Shown: positions 46,391-55,545 of the stretch, piece after piece
How the letters are laid out: each line of letters begins with the position of its first letter
How positions within the stretch are numbered: position 1 is the first letter of the stretch
NCBI RefSeq assembly: GCF_018449635.1
Contig: NZ_JAAVUV010000002.1
Span: 496,001 to 560,000 of the forward strand
Length of the DNA stretch: 64,000 bases
Direction of reading: 5' to 3'
DNA from: Caballeronia sp. dw_276
GTDB lineage: Bacteria > Pseudomonadota > Gammaproteobacteria > Burkholderiales > Burkholderiaceae
Position numbers and translations under genes: made by a program
The notes under the pieces: generated by a model
Told to the model about the DNA's origin: nothing
Databases searched by the model: none
What the model saw: only the letters and a program-made list of their open reading frames with translations

Positions 46391-46951
46391 ATGAGTGATT
46401 CGAATGCGTCGTTCCTCAGCAGATTTTCGCTGGCCGTAGGAACGTTCTTCGCCATCCTGGGCGACCGCGAAGTCGCTGCCGGCGTGCGCCGCGTGCGCAA
46501 CGGCGAAGCCGCGGCCCCCGAGCCATCGCCGGCCCCTACACCTGCTCCCGTCGTCCGGACGATAAAAGAAGCCACCCCCGACGCCGCCCTTCAACTGCTC
46601 GGGCTGCTGCAGCGCGATGCCCGCTTTATCGATTTCATCGAGGAAGACGTGGCGGCCTATTCCGATGCCGAGATCGGCGCCGCCGCCCGCCTCGTTCACG
46701 ACGGCTGCCGCACGACCCTGCGCGAACATTTCACCATTCGCCCGGTGCGCACGGAAGCCGAGGGCAGCCGCGTCACGCTGGAAGATGGTTTCGACGCCAG
46801 CGCCAATCGCCTCACCGGCAATGTGGTCGGGCAAGCACCGTTCACCGGCAACCTGAGCCATCGCGGCTGGAAAGTCGAACAGGTCCGCCTGCCGAAGCTG
46901 ACGGAAAGCCACGATGCAACGGTGATCGCGCCGGCCGAGGTGGAACTATGA
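46391..46951 (+). CDS. DUF2760 family protein
   Basis: 186 residues. An N-terminal hydrophobic segment (FSLAVGTFFAILG) is followed by a Pro/Ala linker (PEPSPAPTPAPV). The conserved C-terminal domain starts at ALQLLGLLQRDARFIDFIEEDVAAYSDAEIGAAAR. The start follows AGGAG by six bases. The stop overlaps the first Hsp70 start by four bases, so it belongs to a three-gene Hsp70 operon. Function unknown; the coupling suggests a partner or regulator of the Hsp70 pair. Confidence 0.85.
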   Translation: MSDSNASFLSRFSLAVGTFFAILGDREVAAGVRRVRNGEAAAPEPSPAPTPAPVVRTIKEATPDAALQLLGLLQRDARFIDFIEEDVAAYSDAEIGAAARLVHDGCRTTLREHFTIRPVRTEAEGSRVTLEDGFDASANRLTGNVVGQAPFTGNLSHRGWKVEQVRLPKLTESHDATVIAPAEVEL

Positions 46952-48801
46952 GCGACGCGCGCTATTCCATTGGCATCGACCTGGGCACGACGCATTGCGC
47001 GCTTTCCTACGTCGATCTCACCGCAAGCGATGGCGAGAAAAGCACGCAAAGCGTCTTGCCGGTCACCCAACTCACTGGGCCGGGCGCGATCGAGGAACTT
47101 GAGTTGCTGCCGTCGTTTCTCTACCTGCCGCATCCGAGCGAATTCAGTCCCGGCGACCTGAACCTGCCGTGGACGGCCGAACGTGATTTCGCGGTCGGCG
47201 AACTCGCGCGCAATCGCGGGGCGGCGACGCCTATCCGCCTGGTATCGAGTGCGAAAAGCTGGCTCTGTCATCCGGGCGTCGACCGGCGCGCGGCGATCTT
47301 GCCGAACGACGCGCCGCCCGAAGTCACGCGCGTTTCGCCGCTCGAAAGCTCGGTGCGTTATCTGACGCATTTGCGCGAGGCGTGGAATCACGCGCATCCG
47401 GAGGCGCCGTTCAGCGAGCAGGAAGTCACTGTCACGATCCCCGCTTCCTTCGATCCCGCCGCGCGCGATCTCACCGCCGAAGCAGCCGAAGCGGCGGGTT
47501 TCAGCCGCATGACCTTGCTGGAAGAACCGCAGGCCGCGCTGTATAGCTGGATCGAGATGAGCAGCGGCCAGTGGCGCAAGCAGGTCCGGGTCGGCGACGT
47601 GATCCTCGTCGTCGATGTCGGCGGCGGCACCACGGACTTCTCGCTGATCGCGGTGATCGAACGCGAAGGGAATCTGGAGTTGCATCGGATTGCGGTGGGC
47701 GAGCACATCCTGCTTGGCGGCGACAACATGGACCTCGCGCTCGCCTACGTGGTCGCGCGCAAACTCGCGACGCAAGGCACGCAGCCCGACGCGTGGCAGC
47801 TTCGCGCGCTGACCTACGCGTGCCGATCGGCGAAGGAAACCCTTCTCACCGATCCGGCTACGCAAACCGTTCCGCTCGTCGTGCCGAGCCGGGGATCGAA
47901 GTTGATCGGCGGTTCGATCCGCACCGAACTCACGCGCGCGGAACTCACGCAGACCATCCTGGACGGCTTCTTCCCGCAAGCCGATCGTGCCGACCGGCCG
48001 GTGAGCCGCGCACGCGTGGGCCTTACGCAACTCGGCCTGCCGTACGCGCAGGACGCGGCCATTCCGCGTCATCTCGCGGCCTTCCTTGGCCGTCAAGTGA
48101 ATGCGCTGAACGAGATCGAAGGCCTGCAAAACACGCTCCCCGAAGGCGCCAGTTTCCTGCATCCCACCGCCGTGCTGTTCAACGGCGGCGTGTTCAAGTC
48201 GGACCTGCTGGCCAATCGCATTCTCGATACCGTCAACGGCTGGCTCGCAACCGAAAACGCGCCGCCCGCTCGTCTGCTTGCGGGCGGCGACCTGGACCGC
48301 GCTGTCGCGCGCGGCGCGGCGTATTACGGCTATGTACGGCGCGGCAAAGGCGTGCGGATTCGCGGCGGCACGGCGCGTTCGTACTACGTCGCAATCGAAT
48401 CGGCGATGCCCGCCGTACCCGGCATCGAACCGCCTGTTCAGGCGCTTTGTCTTGCGCCCTTCGGCATGGAAGAAGGCACCGAAGCCGCATTGCCGCCGCA
48501 GGAATTCGGGCTTGTCGTGGGCGAGCCGGTACATTTCCGGTTCTTTGGTTCATCGGTGAGAAGGCAGGATCAGGTCGGCACGTTGCTCGACTTCTGGGGA
48601 CCCGAGGAGTTGCAGGAACTCGAAGAAATCCAGGCGACGCTCCCGACCGTTGGCCGCACTCCCGGCGAAGTCGTGCCTGTGAAGCTGCACGCGCGGATCA
48701 CCGAAGCCGGGACGCTCGAACTGGAAGCCTTGCCGCGCGATTCGGGCGAGCGCTGGAAAGTCGAGTTCGATGTCCGCGCGAATGCAAACGCGAACGGCTA
48801 A
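46948..48801 (+). CDS. Non-canonical Hsp70 family protein (shorter paralogue)
   Basis: 617 residues. The actin-like ATPase domain has IGIDLGTTHCALSYV (phosphate 1, residues 8-22), VVDVGGGTTDFSLI (phosphate 2) and VLFNGGVFKSDLL further on. The remaining 130 residues do not look like the DnaK substrate-binding domain and lid. It lacks the DnaK C-terminal EEVD-like tail. It overlaps the DUF2760 gene by four bases and is followed after six bases by a longer paralogue. Its role is probably folding or assembly of specific clients, not general heat-shock response. Confidence 0.9.
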   Translation: MSDARYSIGIDLGTTHCALSYVDLTASDGEKSTQSVLPVTQLTGPGAIEELELLPSFLYLPHPSEFSPGDLNLPWTAERDFAVGELARNRGAATPIRLVSSAKSWLCHPGVDRRAAILPNDAPPEVTRVSPLESSVRYLTHLREAWNHAHPEAPFSEQEVTVTIPASFDPAARDLTAEAAEAAGFSRMTLLEEPQAALYSWIEMSSGQWRKQVRVGDVILVVDVGGGTTDFSLIAVIEREGNLELHRIAVGEHILLGGDNMDLALAYVVARKLATQGTQPDAWQLRALTYACRSAKETLLTDPATQTVPLVVPSRGSKLIGGSIRTELTRAELTQTILDGFFPQADRADRPVSRARVGLTQLGLPYAQDAAIPRHLAAFLGRQVNALNEIEGLQNTLPEGASFLHPTAVLFNGGVFKSDLLANRILDTVNGWLATENAPPARLLAGGDLDRAVARGAAYYGYVRRGKGVRIRGGTARSYYVAIESAMPAVPGIEPPVQALCLAPFGMEEGTEAALPPQEFGLVVGEPVHFRFFGSSVRRQDQVGTLLDFWGPEELQELEEIQATLPTVGRTPGEVVPVKLHARITEAGTLELEALPRDSGERWKVEFDVRANANANG

Positions 48802-48807
48802 GCGCCA

Positions 48808-51603
48808 ATGAAGCAATACATCGTCGGGATCGATCTCGGCACGAGCAACACGGTCGTGGCGTACGCGGACGCGGGCTCGAAAGAGATCCGCGTCTTCGAT
48901 ATCGACCAGCTCGTGAGTCCCGGCGAAGTCGCGGGCCGGCCGCTGCTGCCGTCCGCGCGTTATCACCCGGCACCGGGAGAACTGAATCCCGGCGACCTTC
49001 AACTGCCTTGGGCCGACGCCAATCCCGTCGAAGGTCCGCAAGCGGTGATCGGCCGCCTTGCGCGAACGCTCGGCGCGCAAGTGCCGGGCCGGCTCGTTGC
49101 GAGCGCGAAAAGCTGGTTGTCGCATGCATCGGTGGATCGCGTTGCGCCGATCCTGCCGTGGGGCGCGCCGGATGATATCGGCAAGGTCTCGCCCGTGACG
49201 GCGAGCGCGAGTTATCTCGCGCACGTGCGCGCGGCGTGGAATGCGCATTTCCCGCACGCGCGTCTCGAAACGCAGGACGTGGTGCTGACTGTGCCCGCTT
49301 CCTTCGACGACGGCGCCCGCGCCCTCACGCTCGAAGCCGCGCGCATGGCCGGCCTGCCGCAATTGCGCCTGCTTGAAGAACCGCAAGCGGCGTTCTACGA
49401 CTGGTTGTTCCAGCACCGCGCCACGCTCGATTCAGAGTTGTCGCAAACCCGCCTCGTCCTGATTTGCGATGTCGGCGGCGGCACGACCGATCTCACGTTG
49501 ATCAAGGTCGAGCTGAAAGATGGCGAGCCCGAGCTGACCCGGATCGGCGTCGGCAATCATTTGATGCTCGGCGGCGACAACATGGATCTGGCGCTCGCGC
49601 ATCTCGTCGAAGCGCGGCTGACGACGTCGTCTGCGAGGTTATCGGCGGGGAGTTTGTCGCAACTGGTCGAAAGATGCCGCGCCGCCAAGGAACAGCTTCT
49701 CGGCGCAAACGCGCCTGAAAGCATGTCGATCACGCTGCTGGGCGCAGGCTCGCGGATGATCGGCGGCGCGCGTTCGGTCGAAGTGACGCGGCGCGAAGTG
49801 GAACAGATCATCGTCGATGGATTTTTTCCGCTGGTTGCATCGGGCGACCGGCCTCGGCGTTCGCGCAGCGCGATCGTCGAGTTCGGTTTGCCCTATGCCG
49901 CCGATGCCGGCATCACGCGGCACATCGCGGCGTTCCTGAATCAGCACACGGCGCAATCGCGCGAGGCTTTGGGAACGTCTGAAGCCGAAGCCGATGCCGC
50001 CACGTTGCCGGTCCCCGACACCCTGCTGCTCAACGGCGGCGTGTTCCGCGCCGAAGCGCTCGTCGAGCGTCTCGCCAATACGCTCGGCTCATGGCGCGGG
50101 AATGCGCTGCACGCGCTGCACAACGACAACCCGGATGTTGCGGTGGCACGCGGCGCGGTCGCGTATGGCCTTGCGCGCGGCGGGCTCGGGCCGCGCATTG
50201 GCGGCGGCGCAGCGCGCAACTACTTCCTCGTGCTCGAAGATGAAGGCAGCGGCGACAACAAAAACCAGCAAGGCATCTGTCTCCTGCCGCGCGGCACGGA
50301 AGAAGGCCGCGAAGTGTTCTTGCAGGATCGCGTGTTCACGCTGCTGCTTGGACATCCGGTGCGGTTCCATCTGGTTTCATCGACGGGGGACAGGGCTTAT
50401 CAACCCGGCGAGCTCGTCGATCTTTCCGGGGGCGACTTCGTTCGCCTGCCGCCCATAGCCACCGTCGTGCAGCCACGCTCGGCCAAAGGTCCACGCGAAA
50501 CGCCGGTGCAGCTTTCGGCGTCGTTGACGGAGGTGGGGACGCTGGAAGTGCATTGCATCGATCAAGCCGATCCATCCAAGCGATGGCAGCTCGAATTCCA
50601 GTTGCGCCGCGAAGCCGCGGCCGACTCCTCGGCTGCGCATGTGCTCCATCCATCGTATGACAAGGCACTTGAGCAGATCGATCGCGCATTCGGCGACCGC
50701 GCGCATGGTGTCGACCCGAAGGAAGTCAAGCGCCTGCGCGCGCAACTCGAACATCTGCTCGGCCCGCGCGATACATGGGACAGCGCGCTGCTTCGCGAAC
50801 TGTTCGGCGCGCTATGGGAACGCGCGCGCCGGCGCCGGCGCTCGGCGGATCACGAGCGCCTGTGGCTGAATCTCGCCGGTTATTGCCTGCGCCCGGGTTT
50901 CGGTTATCCGCTCGATGAATGGCGTGTCGAACAACTCTGGTCGCTGTTCGACGACGGCATCCAGTACGTGAACGACGCCCAAGTCTGGTCCGAATGGTGG
51001 ACCCTATGGCGGCGCGCGGCGGGCGGCTTGCACGAGGCTCAACAAACCGCCGTGCTGGATGCCGTGGACTACGTGCAATCCATCGCCACGTCGCGCACGA
51101 AAACGAAGGCGCCCTTCGATGCATCGAAAACCGGTTATGCCGATATGGTGCGGCTCGCGGCATCGCTTGAACGCGTGCCTGTAGAGCGCAAGATCGACGC
51201 CGCGCAAAAGCTGTTCGCGCGGCTGGCGAAGCCGTCGGAGAATCATCATGGATGGTGGGCGATCGGGCGCCTCGGTGCGCGCCGGCCGTTCTACGGCAGC
51301 GCGCATGGCGTTGTGCCGCCGGATATCGCGGCGCAATGGCTCGATGAAATTTTCGCGCTCGACTGGAAGAAGGTCGAACCCGCCGCGTTCGCCGCTGCGC
51401 AGATCGCGCGTCTGACCGGCGATCGTTCGCGCGATCTGCCCGATGACGTTCGCGCGCGTGTGGTTCATCGGCTGGAAAATGCGGCCGCGCCGAAAAGCTG
51501 GATCGAGATGGTGCGCGAAGTCGTGGAACTCGATAAAGCCGACGAAGGCCGGGTATTCGGCGAATCGTTGCCGCCGGGGTTAAAACTCGTCACGAGTACG
51601 TGA
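48808..51603 (+). CDS. Non-canonical Hsp70 family protein with long C-terminal (DUF3731-like) domain
   Basis: 931 residues. The ATPase domain has VGIDLGTSNTVVAYA, ICDVGGGTTDLTLI and LLEEPQAAFYDW. After about residue 610 comes an extra region of about 320 residues, helical and rich in Trp and Arg (ALWERARRRRRSADHERLWLNLAGYCLRPGFGYP), as in Hsp70s with a DUF3731 domain. The ATPase half is clearly paralogous to the protein at 46948, so the pair arose by duplication. No DnaJ or GrpE gene is near. Confidence 0.9.
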   Translation: MKQYIVGIDLGTSNTVVAYADAGSKEIRVFDIDQLVSPGEVAGRPLLPSARYHPAPGELNPGDLQLPWADANPVEGPQAVIGRLARTLGAQVPGRLVASAKSWLSHASVDRVAPILPWGAPDDIGKVSPVTASASYLAHVRAAWNAHFPHARLETQDVVLTVPASFDDGARALTLEAARMAGLPQLRLLEEPQAAFYDWLFQHRATLDSELSQTRLVLICDVGGGTTDLTLIKVELKDGEPELTRIGVGNHLMLGGDNMDLALAHLVEARLTTSSARLSAGSLSQLVERCRAAKEQLLGANAPESMSITLLGAGSRMIGGARSVEVTRREVEQIIVDGFFPLVASGDRPRRSRSAIVEFGLPYAADAGITRHIAAFLNQHTAQSREALGTSEAEADAATLPVPDTLLLNGGVFRAEALVERLANTLGSWRGNALHALHNDNPDVAVARGAVAYGLARGGLGPRIGGGAARNYFLVLEDEGSGDNKNQQGICLLPRGTEEGREVFLQDRVFTLLLGHPVRFHLVSSTGDRAYQPGELVDLSGGDFVRLPPIATVVQPRSAKGPRETPVQLSASLTEVGTLEVHCIDQADPSKRWQLEFQLRREAAADSSAAHVLHPSYDKALEQIDRAFGDRAHGVDPKEVKRLRAQLEHLLGPRDTWDSALLRELFGALWERARRRRRSADHERLWLNLAGYCLRPGFGYPLDEWRVEQLWSLFDDGIQYVNDAQVWSEWWTLWRRAAGGLHEAQQTAVLDAVDYVQSIATSRTKTKAPFDASKTGYADMVRLAASLERVPVERKIDAAQKLFARLAKPSENHHGWWAIGRLGARRPFYGSAHGVVPPDIAAQWLDEIFALDWKKVEPAAFAAAQIARLTGDRSRDLPDDVRARVVHRLENAAAPKSWIEMVREVVELDKADEGRVFGESLPPGLKLVTST

Positions 51604-51655
51604 AGAGAGCAGCGCTTCTATAATCGCGGCTTCCCAACCCGCGACCATTCCTATC

Positions 51656-53152
51656 ATGAGACTGCCTGGCTGGGCGTTGCCCGCGACCGCTCTGCTTTGC
51701 GCATCGCCGGCGTTTGCGCAACAAAACCCGTCCCACGATGAGTTCTTCTGGCTCGGCGAAATCAACAAGGCGACCGTTGTCATCAATACGGACGAAGGCC
51801 TGCTCGACAAATCCATGGCGCCTCGTCTGGCGGCAGGGGTAGCCAAAGTCATCGCGGATGGAAACCAGCCGGGCGCCAAACGTCCGAAGACGGTGATCAC
51901 GTTCGAGCCGCTTTTGATCAAAGCCGCCGGCGAAGACATCACGTTGCTGCACGCCGGGCGTTCGAGCCAGGACATGCACGCCACGTACCGCTCCGCCGTT
52001 CTGCGTGACGATCTGCTCGACCTCGCCGATCAGCTCAACCAGACGACCGCGACCATCGTGCGTCTCGCCGATAAATACAAAGCCACCGTCGTGCCGAATT
52101 ACACGAACGGCGTGGCGGCGCAGCCCAACAGTTACGGTCACTACTTGCTCGGCTACGTTGCGGGCCTCGATCGCGATGCACAGCGAATCCGCGAGGCATA
52201 CCAGCGCGTGGACCGTTCATCGATGGGCACAACAGTGCTTAATGGCACAAGCTGGCCGCTCGATCGCGAACGCATGGCGAAGTATCTCGGCTTCAACGCA
52301 ATCGTCGATAACGCATACGACGCATCGCAAATTTCCTCTGTCGATGAACCCGTGGAAGCTGGCGCTATCGTCACGAGCGTCGGGTTGCATACCGGCAGTT
52401 TCATCCAGGACGTGATGACGCAATACGCCGAATCGCGCCCGTGGATCCTGTTGCAGGAAGGCGGCGCGAACACGTATGTATCGAGCGCGATGCCGCAAAA
52501 GCGCAATCCGGGATTATTGATCCGCACGCGCACGGATGCATCGACCGCGATATCGCAGGCCGAAGGCGTTGTCATGCAGGCGCACAACCTGCCGCCCGGC
52601 ATGAGCGACCCGAAGGATGTGAAAGCCAACACGGAAATGATCGAAAGCGGCATTGCCGCGTTGAAGGGCTGGAACGAAGTGATGAACTCGCTCGTGATCA
52701 ACCCGGAACGCGCGCTCGAAGAACTCAACAGCGACTGGACCGCATCGCAGGAAGTCGCCGATGTACTCATGCGCAAATACAAGTTGCCATTCCGTGTCGG
52801 GCACCATTTCGCATCGAACATGGTGGAATTTGCGCGGCAAAAGGACATCAAGCCGCTCGACTTTCCTTACGCCGACGCGCAGCGCATTTACACGCAGACG
52901 GTCGCCGGCACGCCCTACGCGGGCGATCTGCCGATGAATGAAGCCGAATTCCGCTCGACGCTGAACCCGGTCGCGATCGTCAACAACCGCGCGACAACGG
53001 GCGGCCCACAACCGGCCGAGATGGCGCGGATGCTAAACGAAGCGAACAGACGCGTGGCCGATCAGGACAAATGGATCAAGGACCATCGCGCGCACATTTC
53101 AAGTTCGCTCGCACGACTCGATACCGACTTTAGCAAAGTGTCAGGTCAGTGA
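51656..53152 (+). CDS. Exported argininosuccinate-lyase-like (fumarase/aspartase superfamily) protein
   Basis: 498 residues. A clear Sec signal peptide (ALPATALLCASPAFA) precedes the mature QQNPSHDEFFW. The superfamily signature appears as SSAMPQKRNPG, with the catalytic-serine position at Ser276/277, and the ArgH-type TVVPNYTNGVAAQPNSYGHYL block lies in the middle. Cytosolic ArgH begins directly at the enzyme domain, so this is a periplasmic relative with an elimination-type activity on an unknown substrate. It ends with a seven-base convergent overlap with the small gene on the other strand. Confidence 0.88.
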   Translation: MRLPGWALPATALLCASPAFAQQNPSHDEFFWLGEINKATVVINTDEGLLDKSMAPRLAAGVAKVIADGNQPGAKRPKTVITFEPLLIKAAGEDITLLHAGRSSQDMHATYRSAVLRDDLLDLADQLNQTTATIVRLADKYKATVVPNYTNGVAAQPNSYGHYLLGYVAGLDRDAQRIREAYQRVDRSSMGTTVLNGTSWPLDRERMAKYLGFNAIVDNAYDASQISSVDEPVEAGAIVTSVGLHTGSFIQDVMTQYAESRPWILLQEGGANTYVSSAMPQKRNPGLLIRTRTDASTAISQAEGVVMQAHNLPPGMSDPKDVKANTEMIESGIAALKGWNEVMNSLVINPERALEELNSDWTASQEVADVLMRKYKLPFRVGHHFASNMVEFARQKDIKPLDFPYADAQRIYTQTVAGTPYAGDLPMNEAEFRSTLNPVAIVNNRATTGGPQPAEMARMLNEANRRVADQDKWIKDHRAHISSSLARLDTDFSKVSGQ

Positions 53153-53439
53153 CCGAAGAAAACATCGCATTGCACTGAACCGCCGACGCATTGCCGCGGG
53201 CGCGACATGTTGCTCGTGGCGCTGCGTGTATCGGCCGCGCCGCCATACGAAGTATCGGACGTGGCCTGCGCCGATGTGTTGGCGTCGTGCACGACGCCGG
53301 CTTGTCCGCTCGGACGGACTTGAAGCTGCGCTTGTGACTGCGCTTGTGACTGCATCTCCTGCTGACTTTCCTGCGCAATCGCGCTTCCCGCCATTGCAAC
53401 CAGCAGCGCGCCACCCACAAACAAGAAACGGGTTTTCAT
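53146..53439 (-). CDS. Small exported Gln/Ser-rich protein
   Basis: 97 residues. A signal peptide (FLFVGGALLVAMAGSAIA) precedes a mature part rich in Gln, Ser and Ala, including QSQAQSQAQLQ. Two cysteines near the C-terminus (QCVGGSVQC) could form a disulfide. I do not recognise a family. The coding sequence contains a 12-bp direct repeat and an 18-bp perfect palindrome. GAGGAGTATCGAA precedes the ATG. Confidence 0.65.
   Translation of the reverse strand: MKTRFLFVGGALLVAMAGSAIAQESQQEMQSQAQSQAQLQVRPSGQAGVVHDANTSAQATSDTSYGGAADTRSATSNMSRPRQCVGGSVQCDVFFGH
53281..53298. repeat. 18-bp perfect palindrome inside a coding sequence
   Basis: GGCGTCGTGCACGACGCC is its own reverse complement. It encodes part of the mature small exported protein, so it may be chance in GC-rich DNA or an mRNA hairpin. 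Confidence 0.55.
53326..53349. repeat. 12-bp tandem repeat, two copies
   Basis: CTGCGCTTGTGA occurs twice head to tail and encodes the repeated Ser-Gln-Ala-Gln unit of the small exported protein. Length variation here would stay in frame. Confidence 0.7.
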
Positions 53440-53761
53440 TTCGATACTCCTCGAAACCCGGCGTGTCACCCGTAAGCTTTCTATGAGCGGCTCGCCACTT
53501 TTCTGTACGTGCTTTGCAAACACGTGGCAGGGCCGGACAGGCATGAGGCGATCGGTCCGCCCTGTACCTTCAGTTATAGGCCGTGCGCGGCCGATTTCAC
53601 AGGGATTCGGGCGGCGCCCCGCCCGCTGCGGCACCCTGCTTCCAGTCCCCGCGTAAGTAGGGCTGCGCAAAGCGCCGGGCCGGTCTAATCTGAAGATGTC
53701 GTCGCGGCCCGCTCATTGCTAGATGTCTCGGAGCGCCTGAACCTGATCCCGGAGAAAACCC
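53440..53761. promoter_or_regulatory. 322-base divergent region between two small genes
   Basis: It separates the leftward exported protein gene from the rightward 65-residue gene and should contain both promoters. No gene, repeat or convincing hexamer pair is visible. Confidence 0.35.
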
Positions 53762-53959
53762 ATGATTCACGTCACTACATGGCTGGCATCCATACTGATT
53801 GCCATGCTGGCGGTTTTCTTCATCTCGATTGCGTTGCCGAATTCAGCGTCGGAAGAGCTGAACCGCGCGTCGGCGGCCCAGGCAATCTTCACCGGCACGG
53901 GCGCGAGCGTGCCGTCAAAGCATGGACTTCCGGTTCCGGTACGGCGCAAAGCCGACTGA
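53762..53959 (+). CDS. Small single-pass membrane protein, hypothetical
   Basis: 65 residues with one N-terminal hydrophobic helix (WLASILIAMLAVFFISIALP), then a polar tail. A good ribosome binding site (GGAG, eight bases before ATG) supports it as a gene. No family recognised. The helix could also act as an uncleaved signal anchor. Confidence 0.5.
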   Translation: MIHVTTWLASILIAMLAVFFISIALPNSASEELNRASAAQAIFTGTGASVPSKHGLPVPVRRKAD

Positions 53960-53980
53960 AACCGGCGCGTTTGCTCCTGC

Positions 53981-54505
53981 TCAAATGCGCTTACCCATCG
54001 ACTCCGCCGTTGCCGATGCCGGCCGAAACGCCAGGCAATAAACCAGAAAACGTCCCGCAAAGATCCCGGCCACGAGGCCTGACACCAGGCCATCGAGCAC
54101 CACATAAAGCGCATCTGTTCCGGCATGTGTGATCGCCAGTTCGACGCCAAGCCAGAATTTCGATGCAAAAGTCAGCAAGATCAGCGCAAGCGGCACGATA
54201 GACCCCGGCAGTGTCACCGTCTTCTGCACACGATCCACCGTCAGCCCCGAGCGGCGGGCAAGCAAAACGCCAGTCCCGATTCCGAGCGCCGCGCCGACGA
54301 CCCAGGCTAGCCCGGTATTCCACCCGGCGGCCGGTTCTTTCACCAGATGCAGCAAACCCCAGGCAGTGAACACGGCCGGCACGATCGCGAGTTTGCCGAG
54401 GGGCGCGGTTCCGCCTTGCATCGCCTTGAAACCGCGCGAAAGCAGATAGGCCAACAAGAACCAGACCCATATCGGCGTGCCGCGCAGAATTGCTTCGATC
54501 GACAT
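53981..54505 (-). CDS. Multi-pass membrane protein, DUF6622-like
   Basis: 174 residues with about four to five membrane segments. The start MSIEAILRGTPIWVWFLLAYLLSRG fits DUF6622-type proteins as I remember them; function unknown. I chose the second in-frame ATG (54505) because AAGGAG lies six bases before it, whereas the ATG at 54511 directly abuts AAGGAG. Stand-alone gene. Confidence 0.7.
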   Translation of the reverse strand: MSIEAILRGTPIWVWFLLAYLLSRGFKAMQGGTAPLGKLAIVPAVFTAWGLLHLVKEPAAGWNTGLAWVVGAALGIGTGVLLARRSGLTVDRVQKTVTLPGSIVPLALILLTFASKFWLGVELAITHAGTDALYVVLDGLVSGLVAGIFAGRFLVYCLAFRPASATAESMGKRI

Positions 54506-54629
54506 GGCCATCTCCTTGAATCAATTAATCTTTACAGTGGAAATATTTTGACGTTCAGGGAGATCTTCGTCAACACATCTTTCCATCGTAAAAATTAATG
54601 AAAACCGGTGAATCCATTCCTATGCAGAA

Positions 54630-54649
54630 CCGCCGGCAAAAGCCGGCGG
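54630..54649 (-). terminator. Terminator of the galactoside operon
   Basis: CCGCCGGC and GCCGGCGG form a perfect 8-bp GC stem with a four-base loop, 28 bases past the stop of the last permease gene on the minus strand. Only a short T stretch follows, so efficiency is uncertain. Confidence 0.6.
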
Positions 54650-54676
54650 CGAATACTGGCGGCGGCGTGAAAAGCG

Positions 54677-55528
54677 TCAGCCTTTCGTTGCCCCGAAGGT
54701 CAGGCCGGCCACGAAATGCCGTTGCATCGCGAAGAACATCAGCACTGAAGGCAGCGCGGCCAGAATCGACCCCGCTGACACCAGGTTCCACGCTGTCACC
54801 CATTGGCCCTTGAGCGCGGCCACGCCGACCGTGATGGGCGCGGCTTCATCGCCTTGCGTGAGACACAGGGCCCAGAAGTAATCGTTCCAGACAAACGTGA
54901 AGACGAGGATGGCGAGCGCCGCCAACGCCGGACGAATCAGCGGCAGCACGATCCGGAAGAAGACCGTCCACTCGTTCGCGCCTTCAATGCGCGCCGCCTC
55001 GACCAATTCGAACGGCAACTGCTTGATGAAGTTGCGCAGGAAAAGCGCGCAAAAACCGGTCTGGAACGAGATATGAAACAGGATCAGCGCGCCGACCGTG
55101 TTGAAGATGCCAAGCTGCAATGACAGATCGCGCACGGGAATCATCAGGATCTGGATCGGCACGAAGTTGCCCGCCACGAACGTTGCGAACAACGCCGTGT
55201 TGCCGCGAAAGTTGTAGATGGCCAGCGCGAAGCCGGCCATCGATGCAAGCACAATCGATCCAATCACCGCCGGCACCGTGATCAGCACGCTGTTCCACAA
55301 GTAGTGAAGCATGGGCGACGTGGTCAGTGCATCGCTGTAATTCGCGATCAGCGAAAAGTGCCGTGGCCAGCCCCAGTAATTGCCTTCGACGAGTTCATCG
55401 GAGGAACGAATGGAGGTGACCATCACCGCGATCAACGGCAACAGCCAGATGACCAGCGCGACCGGCAGCGACAGCTTGTAAAGCGCCCGGTTGACGGGCT
55501 TCCATTTGGCGACGGGCATCGGAAACAT
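54677..55528 (-). CDS. Sugar ABC transporter permease (LacG/MalG type)
   Basis: 283 residues from the ATG at 55528. Six membrane helices are expected; the coupling loop VEAARIEGANEWTVFFRIVLPLIRPAL is near residues 186-212. It is the last gene of the leftward operon and pairs with the permease just upstream (17-base gap). I preferred the ATG at 55528 because codons upstream lie inside the neighbouring gene. Confidence 0.93.
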   Translation of the reverse strand: MFPMPVAKWKPVNRALYKLSLPVALVIWLLPLIAVMVTSIRSSDELVEGNYWGWPRHFSLIANYSDALTTSPMLHYLWNSVLITVPAVIGSIVLASMAGFALAIYNFRGNTALFATFVAGNFVPIQILMIPVRDLSLQLGIFNTVGALILFHISFQTGFCALFLRNFIKQLPFELVEAARIEGANEWTVFFRIVLPLIRPALAALAILVFTFVWNDYFWALCLTQGDEAAPITVGVAALKGQWVTAWNLVSAGSILAALPSVLMFFAMQRHFVAGLTFGATKG

Positions 55529-55545
55529 AGTGCGCTCCTGACTTC

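Noticed and set aside
46696..48534. 612-codon frame antisense to the first Hsp70
   Set aside because: Arg/Ala-rich translation without family resemblance, fully covered by the Hsp70 gene.
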